From contig VSJF01000003.1 in assembly GCA_009739215.1 (NCBI GenBank), positions 744,001 through 808,000 on the forward strand: 64,000 nucleotides of DNA, read 5' to 3'. Source of the stretch: Floccularia luteovirens. Its lineage: Eukaryota > Basidiomycota > Agaricomycetes > Agaricales > Squamanitaceae. The notes below the pieces were generated by a model. It saw nothing but the letters and a program-made list of their open reading frames with translations, had not been told where the DNA came from and ran no database searches. This document shows positions 23,023 through 34,924 of the stretch, piece by piece (within the stretch, counting starts at the first letter, position 1; every line of letters starts with the position of its first letter). A program made the position numbers and the translations under genes.

Positions 23023-24036
23023 TCAGCAGAAGCGATCGCTTGGGTAACAAACAGAGATGTAAAGAAATGCTCCAGAAGAACGAGAATGAACCAACCTCTT
23101 CAGTTTTGCGCGACGATCTAGCATGGCTTCTGCTAGACGGCCTTCTTTTCTTGCCTTTTTCAACTGTAAATGTATTTATTCAGTAAAATAATCGCGGACT
23201 GGAGAAACGGTTCACCTCTTTTTTGTCTTGTGTTGAGACAACACTGCGACCAGCACCCCAGGCTTGGTATAAATGGCTACACGGACTAGTATAAGCAGAC
23301 AAGAGGAACAGAAACTTAAAATTACCCACTTGCTACTGGTCTCATTTATCTTAGGAGTACCCGTTTGTCCATCCTTCTTCTTTTTCTCCTCCTCGTTTGC
23401 CTCTCTCTTATACTTTTGCTGGACCTTGACCCAGAATCTCTCCCCAAACCCTACTCGCTCACTGTCACCTCTTAGTTGTAGTGAACCACCCGCCACTTCG
23501 TCGACACTCAAGTATTTCTCGTACACATTCGTAAAGGCGACCATACCATCTGGGAGGATTTCTACCGTCCATTCTTCTTGTGGACCCCGAGCGTCACGAT
23601 CGGCAGAAACTAGGCCATGAGCGTCACAGGACAAAAATTTGCCTTCTCCTGTCCCTGTACGAATATTGATTGTAGGCGATCCAGCGACCCAGGTAGTGAC
23701 CCAAACTTGGGAAACATCCGTTGGAACACGGTCAAGTAGTTTAGGAATTTCTGCATCATCTTCAGATTTGTCTTTATTAAGAGCAACCAGCGCCAGACGG
23801 TTTGTGGTGGAATTGAATGATACACAGATGGGTGAAGGGTCAGAAGGGTGTATAATAAATGTCGGTCCGCGTATTTCATTGGGGTTTTCGGGAAAAACCC
23901 AGGTCTCTGGATCCTCATCTTCCTTGCGTTTACTGTTACTAGCTCTTCCTTCATCGTCAGGATCTCTCTTCCGTTTCTTTTTGGTCTTTTCCCCTTTGAA
24001 TTTCAATTTGGTTGATCTCACTTTGTCGGTTGACAT
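23023..24036 (-). CDS. FRG1-like protein (fascin-fold, splicing-associated)
   Basis: The start at 24036 gives MSTDKVRSTKLKFKGEKTKK followed by a basic stretch (KKRKRD), a likely nuclear or nucleolar signal. The middle holds the FRG1 beta-trefoil region: GTGEGKFLSCDAHGLVSADR, ARGPQEEWTVEIL, YEKYLSVDE and GERFWVKVQQKYK. The end, read across three short introns, is YQAWGAGRSVVSTQDKKE, then LKKARKEGRLAEAMLDRRAK, then LKSDRFC and stop, a close fit to the FRG1 family C-terminus. FRG1 proteins associate with spliceosomes and bind RNA and actin; the role in fungi is little known. The first exon (24036 to about 23320) carries most of the protein. The gene is head-to-head with RPL26, 188 bp between starts. 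Confidence 0.93.
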
Positions 24037-24224
24037 GATTGGTGCAAATGAGGGCGAGTTTATGAGATTGATGTGAAATTAATTATTGAAACAGAAAAAT
24101 ATTAATTTAACTTTAGCTGCTTCACGTGATTGAAAATAATAAAGCGTGGGAACACTTGTACAAGATATCACTCTCAAGCCATCCCTCGTCGTCGTTGACG
24201 TCCTCAAGAATCAATCGCTCGAAA
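24037..24224. promoter_or_regulatory. bidirectional promoter FRG1/RPL26 with TCACGTGA
   Basis: Only 188 bp separate the two start codons, so both promoters overlap. A palindromic CACGTG core (24123-24128, in TTCACGTGAT) is the typical site of bHLH factors such as Cbf1. Binding is an inference. Confidence 0.5.
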
Positions 24225-24940
24225 ATGAAGTTCAACGCCGGTATGTGACATTCAGATCCCACCTGTCCTGACTGTACCTTCAATTTCCTGCCGAGTGCAT
24301 TCTTGGATACGAAGATATTCGCTGGATGTTACCCCTCATTTGTGGATGACCTTATTCCTCAGGTGCTAAGAGTGTCATTATCTTACAGACGTCTCATCTT
24401 CTCGCCGCAAGTCGCGCAAGGCCCATTTCTCGGCGCCTTCATCCATTCGCCGCAAGATTATGTCTTCTGCTCTTTCCAAAGAGCTCCGCGGTAAACACAA
24501 CGTATGACAGTTTTTTGTTGGGCGCGGTGATGCATAGTTGATAAATCCCACAGTGCCGTTCGTTACCAATCCGCAAAGATGATGAGGTTAGGATTGTGCG
24601 AGGAAAGTACAAGGGACGTGAAGGCAAAGTTACACAAGTTTATCGTAAAAAATGGGTGATTCATGTCGACCGTGTGCAACGCGATAAGTCAAATGGTGCC
24701 ACCGTTCCGATTGGTATCCATCCCAGTAATGTTGTGATAACCACAATCAAGTTGGATAAAGACAGGTACGCATTTGCGCAATTTCATATTTATGATCTCA
24801 ACATCGTTGAATTTCCAGACGAGCAATCATGGATAGAAAAGATAGGAAGAAAACTGCAAATGCTGGTGATGTCGAGATGGTCGATGTAGGTGCTCAACTG
24901 TTGAAACTTGCCCTTGATATTAAATCCTTTCATGCAGTGA
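24225..24940 (+). CDS. 60S ribosomal protein L26 (uL24)
   Basis: Exon 1 (24225-24240) encodes only MKFNA. Later exons give [38 protein letters not shown], the KOW region [36 protein letters not shown] and [18 protein letters not shown]. It is part of the large subunit near the exit tunnel. The last coding intron is most likely 24886-24937, giving the end GDVEMVD and a stop at 24938-24940. Without that splice the frame would run on about 20 residues that do not resemble L26. The tiny first exon followed by a roughly 150-nt intron is usual for fungal ribosomal protein genes. Confidence 0.96.
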
Positions 24941-25129
24941 TACTTTACCTCTAGTTACAGAGACCAAAATACATATGTATCTATGCATACTGCAATGATA
25001 TGCGACATGATTCCATAATTCCTCTTGCGACAACTGTGCAACACCAGGTTCATTTTATATGTCATTGTGAATACTGTAAATCTTCATGCAACTCAGCAAA
25101 TGATTATGGGTAATATACATGTTGGAATA

Positions 25130-26041
25130 TCAAAAAATCACGTCTTCATCTTTGCTGCTCAGGAGATTTGTGGTGTCAGCCTCGTCAGATGTATCCTCCA
25201 CCACCTCCCCCTTAAGAGCCTGTTCTGCTTCTCTGGCAGCCGTGTCTCGTTTCTTTTTCCCCTGAACTTTTTTCAACCTGTGTCACGCATGTTCATATTA
25301 AGTGATCATAAATGCTGATAACATTCAAATACCTGAAAAATTCTTCTCTGTCCATTTCATCCAGCTCGCTCATTATATACTTGATAGTGTTGTCTAGTCT
25401 TGGAATAACAACATGTTCGATTGCGTTGACTCGTCGGTTAGTTGCTCGGATGACTTCGTCTAAGATAGTGAAAGCTGTTTGCAATGATGCAAGTTCAACA
25501 AGAGTTTCGATTGCTTTTGCATAAACCTCCTTTGCTTTCATGATCTGTTGCCCACCCCGTCCCAATCCTGTCAGATTGAAATCTGCATATATTCAGTGTA
25601 ATAAGTGACTACAAAAGAGCTTGAGATAAATACCTGATCCTTGAACGCGATCGACTTCGAAAGCGGGGAGAACAACTCCTGACACATTTTCCTGCTTAGC
25701 CTTGACTCTGAAAGTCGCAAGTTTTGCTTGTTCCTGCACAAGGTATGCGATGTCTCCCGTAGCATACGTAACCTCTGCCATGGAAAATGAAGCCAATTGC
25801 ATCACTCGTCCCATTTTTCGTTTTGCCTATCCACAATGAGTTATATCAGAGCTTGTATTAGAGATAGTCTGAAGCGTACCTCGTCTACTTTCTTTAATAT
25901 GGCACGAAACCTTGTCGTAAGTGCATCTCGTTTCTTTGCCAGGAGTGAGTGCCCCGTTTGTGCACCTTTCAAGCGAAGTTTTGTGTTCGTGAGCGCCATA
26001 CGGGTGGCGAATACATTTTCGCGTGGTCCTGTGCCAGACAT
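25130..26041 (-). CDS. V-type ATPase subunit D
   Basis: The start at 26041 gives [20 protein letters not shown], then [20 protein letters not shown], the classic subunit D N-terminus. Later exons give [48 protein letters not shown], and [20 protein letters not shown] with [20 protein letters not shown]. Subunit D forms the central rotor stalk of the V1 sector that acidifies vacuoles. The C-terminus is Glu/Asp-rich ([12 protein letters not shown]) and ends DEDVIF at 25130. Five exons, all in frame. Confidence 0.97.
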
Positions 26042-26157
26042 GGTTGCGTCCTGACAATGTACCAGCGAAGAGAGCTGGAATTGCCCGAGCTGATCAATTC
26101 ATAATACTATCAATATGCTGATTATACTTATTGTAAACTTTCCTTATTGAAACATAT

Positions 26158-26239
26158 GGGGGCATAGCTCAGTTGGGAGAGCAGTAGACTGAAGTAAAAA
26201 GTATTCTAAAGGTCCCGCGTTCGATCCGCGGTGCCCCCA
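26158..26239 (+). tRNA. tRNA-Phe(GAA) with 9-nt intron
   Basis: The acceptor arms GGGGGCA (26158-26164) and TGCCCCC (26232-26238) pair, with discriminator A at 26239. The D arm is GCTCAGTTGGGAGAGC. The anticodon loop reads CTGAAG, so the anticodon is GAA, as in tRNA-Phe. The T arm is CCGCGTTCGATCCGCGG. Length 82 minus the 73 expected leaves a 9-nt intron (TAAAAAGTA) directly after position 37, the canonical site. A second gene with identical mature sequence lies at 55565. Confidence 0.96.
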
Positions 26240-26363
26240 TTTTTTGGCTCCTCTCTTAATTAAGGAAGCAATTCTCAACCATTTTACTATGTTTTGCACC
26301 CGTACATGGTACATAAGTTACGGGAAAAAAAGAATGTTCGCATTGTGAATAATAATAGTAATG

Positions 26364-27638
26364 CTATGCGATTGTGTATTGTCCATAATTTTTTTCTGGA
26401 TCGAAAACCTAAGCAGAAAATGTTATGACAAGTACATATCAAGGTGAAAGCTTTCTTACCTCCCATCTTGAAGCCGGAAAGATATGCTTATTCCTCTGAT
26501 AATAACTCCTTTCCACAACTTTTCCAGCATGAGACTCATCCTTCTCTTTGGTAGCATCGGCTAGCAAGCGAACATCATCATGAACATCGAAATTGAAAAG
26601 AGGACCAGATTTGCCACGCGCTTTATTAACGATGAAATCATAGAAGGTATAATGCTGTTCAAAGAGGTAAGTTATGCTCAGGACGGGCATACAGTGAGAG
26701 TTTACATGAGGTATGATCAAATCTTCCTAGGGGTGAATGAACAAAATGCTCGAGATTGATTCAATTGAACGGCACACACCTTGATATACATCAAATTATC
26801 GACGCTGACACCTCTGAGTTCAGGAAACTGCTGCCTACACTTCTCTAAGAAACTTGCAATGTCATCTCCCTTTTTGCACTAAATAATTTAGCAGGATTAG
26901 GAAGGATATCCATGTCCATCGAAAGAATAACTTGATGTACCATTACGCTTTTTCTGTGACCACTACCATCCCAATAGGAATATACAATCTCTATATCCTC
27001 TTTCTTCATCTGTTCCTGTTTTTCTAGCCACTCAATCCGCAGTCTTTCTCGTTCTTTCCGTTCAGCCTCTTCGCGTTCTCTGTCGGGAAGAAAAGAAGTA
27101 TCAACATTAGGATTCTTGCGAAATTTGCTTCGTTTTGCAGGATATCCATCGTTGTCGTTTTCCTTTTTCATAATGGCGGTGGTTTCGTTCGACTCATCAT
27201 CATCACCCTCCTCGTCTAATTCGAATGATAGAGTAGCTTTTGCAGTCTTTTTACGTTTCTTTGCTTTCCTTGCATCATCTCTAAACAAATTCTCCACATG
27301 CTATAAGTCATCTAAACTTCGAAAACACAAGAGAATGACATGTTGACTAGAATGAGAACGTACTTCAGTTCATTGGAGCGAGCAGCTTCTCTAGCTTTAG
27401 CCTCTTCAAGTTCTTTTCGTCTCTGTTGAAAGTCTTCCAGCCGGACTAGTCCCACAGTACTATTTTTGAGTGAGTCCTCCATGGAATCATTTTGTCCAAC
27501 AAATCTATTACTTGAAGGTCGAGCTTTCTCCGTTTCGTTGATCAAAGTCTGCTTCTGACGTTCGAATTCTTCTCTCATTTGATTACGCTGTTTAGCCAAG
27601 ATATCCTCGCGACGACCCTCTGCTTTATTGGTAGACAT
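26364..27638 (-). CDS. XAP5/FAM50 family protein
   Basis: The start at 27638 gives [20 protein letters not shown] and a long charged coiled-coil N-terminus. The conserved XAP5 C-terminal domain follows: [13 protein letters not shown], a KKGD motif, [78 protein letters not shown] and [18 protein letters not shown], ending at 26364. A basic nuclear-type sequence ([10 protein letters not shown]) is present. In animals FAM50A is linked to mRNA splicing, and in fission yeast Xap5 represses cryptic transcription; the family is nuclear. About six exons, intact. It shares a 128-bp promoter interval with the divergent mitochondrial uS13 gene. Confidence 0.95.
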
Positions 27639-27766
27639 TGTTGAAGGATGTTGTCGGAAAGAACAAACCTGTGCTTCATACAAACACCTCCGTTGGTCCC
27701 GTGATCGTCCAAATTTTAGTGAAACTTGAGCTTGAAGTTGCCACTTCATTTAAGGGCCTACACATC

Positions 27767-28360
27767 ATGGTTCATATCCTTGGTATAAACTTGCGAGATA
27801 GTTTTACGACGCGGGTGAGCCGCAAAAACTTGTTTGAAATATTTACACAATACTGATTTGGGTTACAGTTTGCATTGACCAAATTCTATGGAGTTGGTCC
27901 ACATATAGCTCACCGCCTCTGCGCACGCTTACAAGTTCATGACAATTGCAAAGTCAAAGATTTATCACCATTCCAAATGACGGCACTTGCATCTTTCCTC
28001 TCATCTCCTGCAACTTCACCGGTACCGCCTCGATACCCACTTGCTGAACCAGATTATGTTCCACCCCCACCTAACACCCCAGTCCAGTCACTTCAATCAC
28101 ATTTTAGCGAAATGAGGGCGAAACGCGAAGAAAAGAAATCAAAGAAAAAGGTGCCTGAAAGAGGAGCATATATGGACCCCTTGAAGAAAATAAAGGTTGA
28201 ATCCGAATTGAGAAGAGAGATTCGTGAAAACATTGCCCATCAACGCATGATTGGAAGTTACGTCGGGAAAAGACATGCAATGCATTTACCTGTCAGAGGT
28301 CAAAATACCCAGAACAATGCGAAGACCGCGAAGAAACTCAATAGGCTGGATCGGTATTAG
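27767..28360 (+). CDS. mitochondrial small-subunit ribosomal protein uS13m
   Basis: Two exons (27767-27814, 27869-28360). The N-terminus [37 protein letters not shown] is the S13 helix-two-turns-helix start. The end [51 protein letters not shown] matches the S13 tail with the RG-x-R-T-like motif changed to VRGQNTQ, typical of mitochondrial forms. Between them is an insert of about 80 residues rich in Pro and Lys, again seen in fungal mitochondrial versions. It should be imported into mitochondria; no classical presequence is evident. Confidence 0.92.
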
Positions 28361-28643
28361 ACTATTTGCAGCAGCATTACTAGTTCTCTGTTATCTTAGC
28401 AATATCAAAATTTGCATTACAGGCGGTGCTACTTTGGTATCCGCTGCCGTGGCTGATCTATAATCAGTCTGCTATCGGGGAGAGACACGCTCCATGTACG
28501 TTCTACTTGCATGCTTCATACTCGGAATGCTAGAAAAATATATTATATACTGACCATCATTGGGTCAAAGAATACCCTATTCCTGTTCATGCATCAAGTT
28601 TAAATTTTAGCATGTACTGTAGGTTGATAAGCCATGCCTTGAT

Positions 28644-29426
28644 CTAATCGTCTCCTACCGGCACCTCCTCTTCCAGATATTTCACTAGTCTTACGCGGAT
28701 TTCGGTACTTTCATCTCCGCGCAAGACATCAGATACAAATTCAGCTTGTACTTGCATCTGCACCTGTGATACATATCATGTAAGTGCAGTAGTGAGATAG
28801 TAAGGAATGCTTTTATGTGTACCATCTCTAAAGATCCTCTGATAACTCCACATAACACATTACTGAACCACAATCCCCCCTCAAGAACTTCATCTGGGAG
28901 TTCAACAAATTCTGCGAGAGGGTTCTCATCAAGAGTCAGGGTGAAATATGCGCCGGTATTTGATTGAGGGATTGAACCAGTGCTATTGGTCTTATTTTGT
29001 GGGGTAATGCCATGTGTAACCGCAGGCGAGATATTGAGAAATGATTTGAATCCGACCTTCAAAGATCAGGTTTTTAGCTACGACTCATCCGAGCGTAAAA
29101 CCGGTTACTTTAGAGATGACTTCCCCAACCTCTCTGAAATCCGAACATCTCCCAAGATTAGACTTTGCAAGGAAGTCCTCTATCAGACGTGTGCCAATAT
29201 TATAGCCCATTTTTTCCAACTGCTGGTTGACCTCGTCGTAGTCCTCATAATCTTGAATGAGCTGAACTACAAGTGCGCCATAAGTCAACGCAAAAAGCTC
29301 TGCATTCTGTAAATGTCAGTCCGAAGAAAGAAAACTCCAGACAGGATATCTTACGATCTTTTCTGTTCTGCCTTTCCATAGATCCTCACCGATAGCCTTA
29401 TATTGTTTGCTTGTTGTTGTCGCCAT
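28644..29426 (-). CDS. TRAPP complex subunit 3 (Bet3/TRAPPC3)
   Basis: The start at 29426 gives [20 protein letters not shown] and [20 protein letters not shown]. The Bet3 core continues [20 protein letters not shown] and [20 protein letters not shown]; the Cys in LGRCSDF corresponds to the residue that is acylated in known Bet3. Later are [49 protein letters not shown] and [16 protein letters not shown]. Bet3 is the central subunit of TRAPP tethering complexes that activate Ypt1/Rab1. Five exons or so, intact. A roughly 20-residue polar loop ([12 protein letters not shown]) is longer than in animals. Confidence 0.94.
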
Positions 29427-29559
29427 GTCTATGAACTGGAAAACAGTACTTAAGAAGCAAAACTTAGTTTGTGTGGTCGATCACTTATAATGTGCCATAC
29501 AAAGACCATGATCAGCTGTGATTCAAATTTATGATTTGTTGACTGCCACAATTATATTG

Positions 29560-30685
29560 ATGTCAAGACCAGAATTACAAGCTCCTCCTGAGATAGTACG
29601 CTTCATCTCTATCTATGAATGATCATTGAAATGAATTTCTTCACAGTATTATGGCGATGCAGAAGCTAAAAAATATACCCAAAAGTCTGCAGTAAAAAGT
29701 TTTTACACCCAACTTAACAATTGATTTCTGGATAGCACTCGAAATCAACAAATCCAAGCTGATATGACGTATAGAGCACTTGAACTGCTCAACTTACCAC
29801 CAGACGAGCCAGCTTTTCTGCTAGATATTGGCTGTGGTTCTGGTCTGTCCGGAGAAATATTGGAAGAAGAGGGTTATATTTGGGCTGGAGTTGATATCGC
29901 CCCTAGCATGCTTGGTAGGTTAAGACTTTTTTTATTCCAAGACAGCACTTGAATACACTCAGAAATTGCGCTGGAAAGGGAAGTTGAAGGTGATCTGTTC
30001 CTTCAAGACATTGGGCAAGGTCTAGGATTCAGGCCGGGCAGCTTTGATGGTGCAATCAGGTCTGTAATCTACAAAATTTGAAAACTAAGAAAGAGTGGTC
30101 ATACTTAATAAACACTCTTAATAGTATTTCCGTATTGCAGTGGTTACTCAATGCAGAAACTTCTCATCCAACATCCTCGCCTCCTCACCGTTTAAATCGT
30201 TTTTTTACCACTCTACATTCTGCACTGCGTAATCCGTCTCGAGCTGTATTCCAATTTTATCCTTCCTCAGATGACCAAATACAGCTAATCACATCGAGTG
30301 CACAAAAGGCTGGTTTCGGAGGTGGAATAGTGGTTGACTACCCAAACTCCAATAAAGCTAAAAAAATATTCCTATGCTTATTTGTTGGAGGTGGAACCTC
30401 ACAACAACAAATTCCGAGGGGACTAGAGGGTAATGATGAACACCACGAGAAGGTGAGATTCGAAAAAAGGCGGGAACGGGAACACAGAAAGGAAAAATCC
30501 GGAAAGCGGATAAATGTGAAAGACCGCGATTGGATTTTGCAGAAGAAGGAGGTGTGTAGTTTACATGCTGCAGTAATTCTAAATAACCTAATATGTCCAT
30601 TCATTAGCTGTATCGTAAAAGAGGAAAAGAGGGCGTTCCACGAGACTCCAAATTTACAGGGCGGAAGCGTAAAGCCATTTTCTGA
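29560..30685 (+). CDS. BUD23 18S rRNA (guanine-N7) methyltransferase
   Basis: Exon 1 (29560-29595) gives [12 protein letters not shown], then [23 protein letters not shown]-binding motif I is [15 protein letters not shown], followed by [73 protein letters not shown] and LCLFVGG. The C-terminal tail is highly basic (ending TGRKRKAIF), as in BUD23. The enzyme methylates one guanosine of 18S rRNA with Trm112 as partner and supports small-subunit export. Six exons, intact. The stop at 30683-30685 is only 24 bp from the stop of the convergent BCS1 gene, so their 3' UTRs must overlap. Confidence 0.95.
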
Positions 30686-30709
30686 GGTTTGGATATCGAT
30701 TGTCTCTAC

Positions 30710-32408
30710 TTAGAGTTTTTCAGCTTGACCACCTGTATGTGGAAGTGTTTGATATGCATGGATAGCATCCGCGGCACCGTGTTGAATAAATAGTCCCTGT
30801 AGTGTAGCCATACTGATCCGGTTGCCATTCTGCATTGACTGCTCAACGAGTATCTCTAGTTTTTGCCCATAAATTTCAACCTGCGCATCTGAAAAGCCTG
30901 TAACATTTTCATCCCCTCCGTAAAACGACGTATAGAGAGCTTTTGCTTGTGCAGGACTTGCGTCGCCAATGAACTCGATCATATCAACGCGACCTGGTCG
31001 AATGAGAGCAGGATCTAATTTTTCAATGTGATTAGTTGTCATGAAAATAATACGCTCTTCTCCCGAAGCAACACCATCCAAGGCATTCAGAAAACCAGAG
31101 AAAGTGACTGATGATTGATATCTACATCGACGAATGTGAGTCATCAATGTTAATCTTTCTTATTAAAGGATACTGACCCATCCTCGGATGTTTGAACACG
31201 CTTATTAAAAGCGGCATCAATGTCCTCAATAAGTACAAAACTTCTTTCAGGTGCATTTGACAGTAGATGAAACAGTTTATCATCAGCCAATCCTCTTTCG
31301 GATAGATTGAGGATGCATATGTCATATGACATAGATCCAGCCAGTGCCTGGATGTAAGATGTTTTACCAGAGCCTGGGGGGCCATGTAGTAAATATCCTC
31401 TGCGGTAAGGTATGCCTAGGTAGATTAATAATCTGGGAAATGGGATTATAAGAAGGGACCAACCTCGATTTGCATACCATTCACGCCGTTTGAGGAATGT
31501 TAATACATCTTTTTCAATCCTTTCTGAGACTCCAGGTTCAAGCACAACACTTTGTAGAGGTCTTTTTCTCCGTGGTTGACCAAACGGCTTCCATTCAATT
31601 CCCCAAGCAGTGTGAATGACGAGTTTGCCCTCTTGTCCACGGATAGCAAGGTCCCGTGCCTCAGCCAATAGGTGAGGAAACAGCTCCCTGTCTCGTGATA
31701 GTGTGGTTAGTGTCACCGTCTCCCAAGGTATGCCAGACATCAACTGCATGGATTTTGTCTCTCGTTCACGCTTGACCTTATGATGGTGTCATTTACAGCC
31801 ATTTTCAACGGAGTTCCCAGAAAACGAACCTGCATCCATGCTCCTTCATACTTGAAATAATGCGTCCCAGGTCCTGCAACAAGCTGGAAAAGAGCAGAAG
31901 AGCTGCCGTTCTTACGCTGTTCCACGATCGTCTCAACACTGAGTTGGTGGCTTCTTGTCCAGGATGCTGAGTATAGGGACTTCTGGGTTCTATGGGATTG
32001 ATGTGCCATCCAAGCAAGGAACCAGTCATAGGCTCGATCTTTATTATTGATTTCTAAGGACACGAGCATCCGCCGACGAAGTGCAGTTTGTCCAAGGACG
32101 ACACCATGGCGTAGAATAGTTAGTCCAACACCCATAGCCTGAGATTTTATTGTATCAGCTGGGCTTCATTTTGGATCAGAAACAATTCTAACCATGAGAC
32201 CAAAGCCTGCCTGGAAATATGGGCTACATTTTACACCATTATTTTGTCAGTTCAAATGGTTGTGTTTGGAAACGCACTTTCCACTCAACAGTCCACCCAA
32301 AACAGACTCATTTGCATCGACGTTGGCGGTGCCATTCCCTGTTAAAGTTGATGCAGGAATAGAAATGCTTCCTTCTGGGACATTCTGCGTGACCGTGTTG
32401 GCAGACAT
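30710..32408 (-). CDS. mitochondrial AAA chaperone BCS1
   Basis: The start at 32408 gives [20 protein letters not shown]. Across two introns the protein continues [20 protein letters not shown] (a membrane span) and [20 protein letters not shown]. The BCS1 N-domain follows ([37 protein letters not shown]), then the AAA module: Walker [17 protein letters not shown], Walker [56 protein letters not shown] and RVDMIEFIG. It sits in the mitochondrial inner membrane and inserts the folded Rieske protein into complex III. About six exons; all key motifs are intact. Confidence 0.96.
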
Positions 32409-33566
32409 CAAAAATTTAAAAAATAGCCAAACTGGGCGTGTCAACTAATTAGGTTATGACTTCATGCTTTGATTACAACCCTGCAAACTTACTACCACTT
32501 ACAGCTGGTAGTATCGAACCAAACTACACTTGTGTGGAACTCAAGAACTGAAGCACAACCGGTCGGCCCTTTGTGCTACAATATTCATTTGGTCAACATA
32601 TCCACTGTCGCGTACGGCGCCCAGTTTTCTGTCAACTTCCTAGTGAACCTATATTCTCATCCTCATTCATATCGTCAGTGACACCCCTTCCCCCGACAAC
32701 TTATGACCGGCAAGATCGAGCAAATAGAAGAAGCTTACAGCATCCTTGGTTTGGTGGGGGTATGATTTCAATTTATGTTGACTTGCGTCAGAGCATGGTT
32801 GTTAATTATGTTTGCGTATGCAGGGATCTTCTTTGGGGTCCGTAAAAAGTGCATATATGTAGGCAAACAATGAATCACACCTCTACACATGTAGTAGGTT
32901 GATTGTACTTCTTTCGGATTACGTTGCGAACCCATCCAGGCAAAAATACAGACAACTATAGCGCCACCACTAAGTTCTAACAGGTTAACGAAGCATATCT
33001 TGGACAGAAAAATAGCCTCTCAGGAATCTATCAATCGGGCCTACGCCTAGGTCGTATCTAACGAGGGCGTCAAAGCAACGAAGAATAGTCTGACTCGAGT
33101 CGGTACGAAAAGTTCCCATCTCCCACTTGTGAGAAAAAGGTTAAACTTCAGACCAAAGGCAACCTGTCCAGAAAAACCGAAGCAGTAAATGCAAGGGCTG
33201 ATTCTACAAGCACAGAACAATATTATCGGAATACAAACCCAACTTTTCGCAATCTTGGTCATGGTCGTCGTCTAGGTCGTAGTAGGGGGGTGTTCACACG
33301 ACTCGTTAAGCCGTAGACTACTACTGTAAATTGATGTTACATTCTTCAATTTTTGTGTATTAAAAATTTATCACACTCTCTTGATTCCACACCTGCAATT
33401 TACAATATGGTGTGGAGGTGTAATACCACTTTTACAGCGCTGCACTGTAACTTGAGGTATAACATTGTTTATTTAGCAAGTTATTTGTTCGGGAAGGAGG
33501 TAATAAACACAAGCAAACTTGTACTCTTCAACTAACAGTCATCCAATTTACGGAGTTGACAACAAA
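32409..33566. other. 1.16-kb intergenic region, divergent promoters
   Basis: Lies upstream of both BCS1 (-) and LUC7 (+). Only short open frames without family resemblance are present. The two sequences GCCTAGGTCGTA-like (near 33045) and GTCTAGGTCGTAG (near 33270) are similar, but I can assign no function. Confidence 0.5.
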
Positions 33567-34924
33567 ATGGGCCGGCTCGCAGAGATGCAGCGTAAGCTCT
33601 TGGAGGTGTGTCTTTTGTATATCCAGTGTGTCAGTTACTGACTTACGTGACAGCAAATGATGGGGCCTGAGGCGATGGGTGTAGCAAATGCTAATCTTGT
33701 GTGGTCAGACGAAAAGGTCTGCAGGAATTTTCTCTGTGGGACGTGTCCACATGCTCTTTTCACGAATACAGTACGTAGTTCAAACCCGGAAACATTGTCA
33801 ATAAGAAGTACTGACCTGATATCTAACTTACGTGTAGAAAATGGATCTTGGCGCTTGTCCCAAGTCTCATACAGAACGGCTGAAAACTGAGTTTTTAGCA
33901 GCAAAAGAGGCAAACCCGAATGACCCCATTTTCAATCGTTTTCAGATGGAATATGAGTCAAATATATTTGCCTTCGTGGATGAATGTGATCGAAGAATTC
34001 GAGCTGCACATCGCCGGCTCGAGAAGACTCCAGAAGAGAATGCAAAGACAACAAATCTGGTATGTATTGAAGGTTAACCCATCAGAAGCCTCGGATTTAG
34101 CCTCTCGTTTACAGATGAGAGAAATTGCAGAAATCGAACTTGCTATTCAAGGAGGCACGGAAAAGATCGAAACGTTGGGTAAGTACTTCTATCGCTATCA
34201 ATAGCGGCTCTTTTGTCTTAAGCTTGAAACAGGTGAACAAGGAAAGGTGGATGAGTCTATGCGTGAGATGGCTGCTATTGAAGCTCTAAAAAGCGAAAAG
34301 TCTGAAAAGGAGGTGAGTATTATGTCATTCACTATGGCCAAAGTCTACAGCTCTGAATCAAAATATATAACTAGCGCGAGTTGCAACAACTTACCGATAC
34401 CTCGGGTGCCTCGGGACACCAAAAATTGCGTGTGTGTGATGTATGCGGTGCATACCTCTCAGTACTCGATTCTGATCGACGCCTTGCTGATCACTTCGGT
34501 GGAAAGGTGTGTTTTTAGTTGCCGCTTCTTCTCACTGTGTTATGTATGCAGTAATTAATTCGCATTAACTAGATGCACCTGGGGTATCACGAGCTTCGAA
34601 ACATGCTTTCCAAGTTTAGAGAGGAGCGTGAGAAGCGGAAGATGGGACCTCCAAGCTCAACACCGTCAGGACCTCCTGGGTCATCTGGTCCACCTCCGGG
34701 ACCCCCTGCGCGGTCGGGCGGTGATTACCGGTCCTCGCGTGGTGGTGATGACTCCCGCGACCGGGAAAGGGGCGAACGCAGTTATGAGAGGCATTCCTCT
34801 TCACGATATGAGTTGAGTGATATACTACAAAGAAACGTGAACCAAACTGATTTGGTATTGTCATTGTGGTGATAGACGAAGGGACAGAGAGCGGTCAAGA
34901 AGCCCGGGAAGGCGGAGATTCTGA
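33567..34924 (+). CDS. LUC7-like U1 snRNP protein
   Basis: The start at 33567 gives MGRLAEMQRKLLEQMMGPEA and MGVANANLVWSDEKVCRNFL. The CCCH zinc finger is CRNFLCGTCPHALFTNTKMD, LGACPKSH. A coiled coil follows (IRAAHRRLEKTPEENAKTT). The second finger is C2H2: CDVCGAYLSVLDSDRRLADH, FGGKMHLGYHELR. The C-terminus is Pro/Gly and then Arg/Ser-rich, ending DRERSRSPGRRRF at 34924, an RS-like tail. LUC7 proteins belong to the U1 snRNP and set 5' splice site choice. About seven exons, intact. This is relevant here because the genome is so rich in short introns. Confidence 0.96.

Noticed and set aside
24241..24390. snoRNA in the first intron of RPL26
   Set aside because: A weak box C-like TGGATGA is present but no convincing box C/D pair, so it is not supported.
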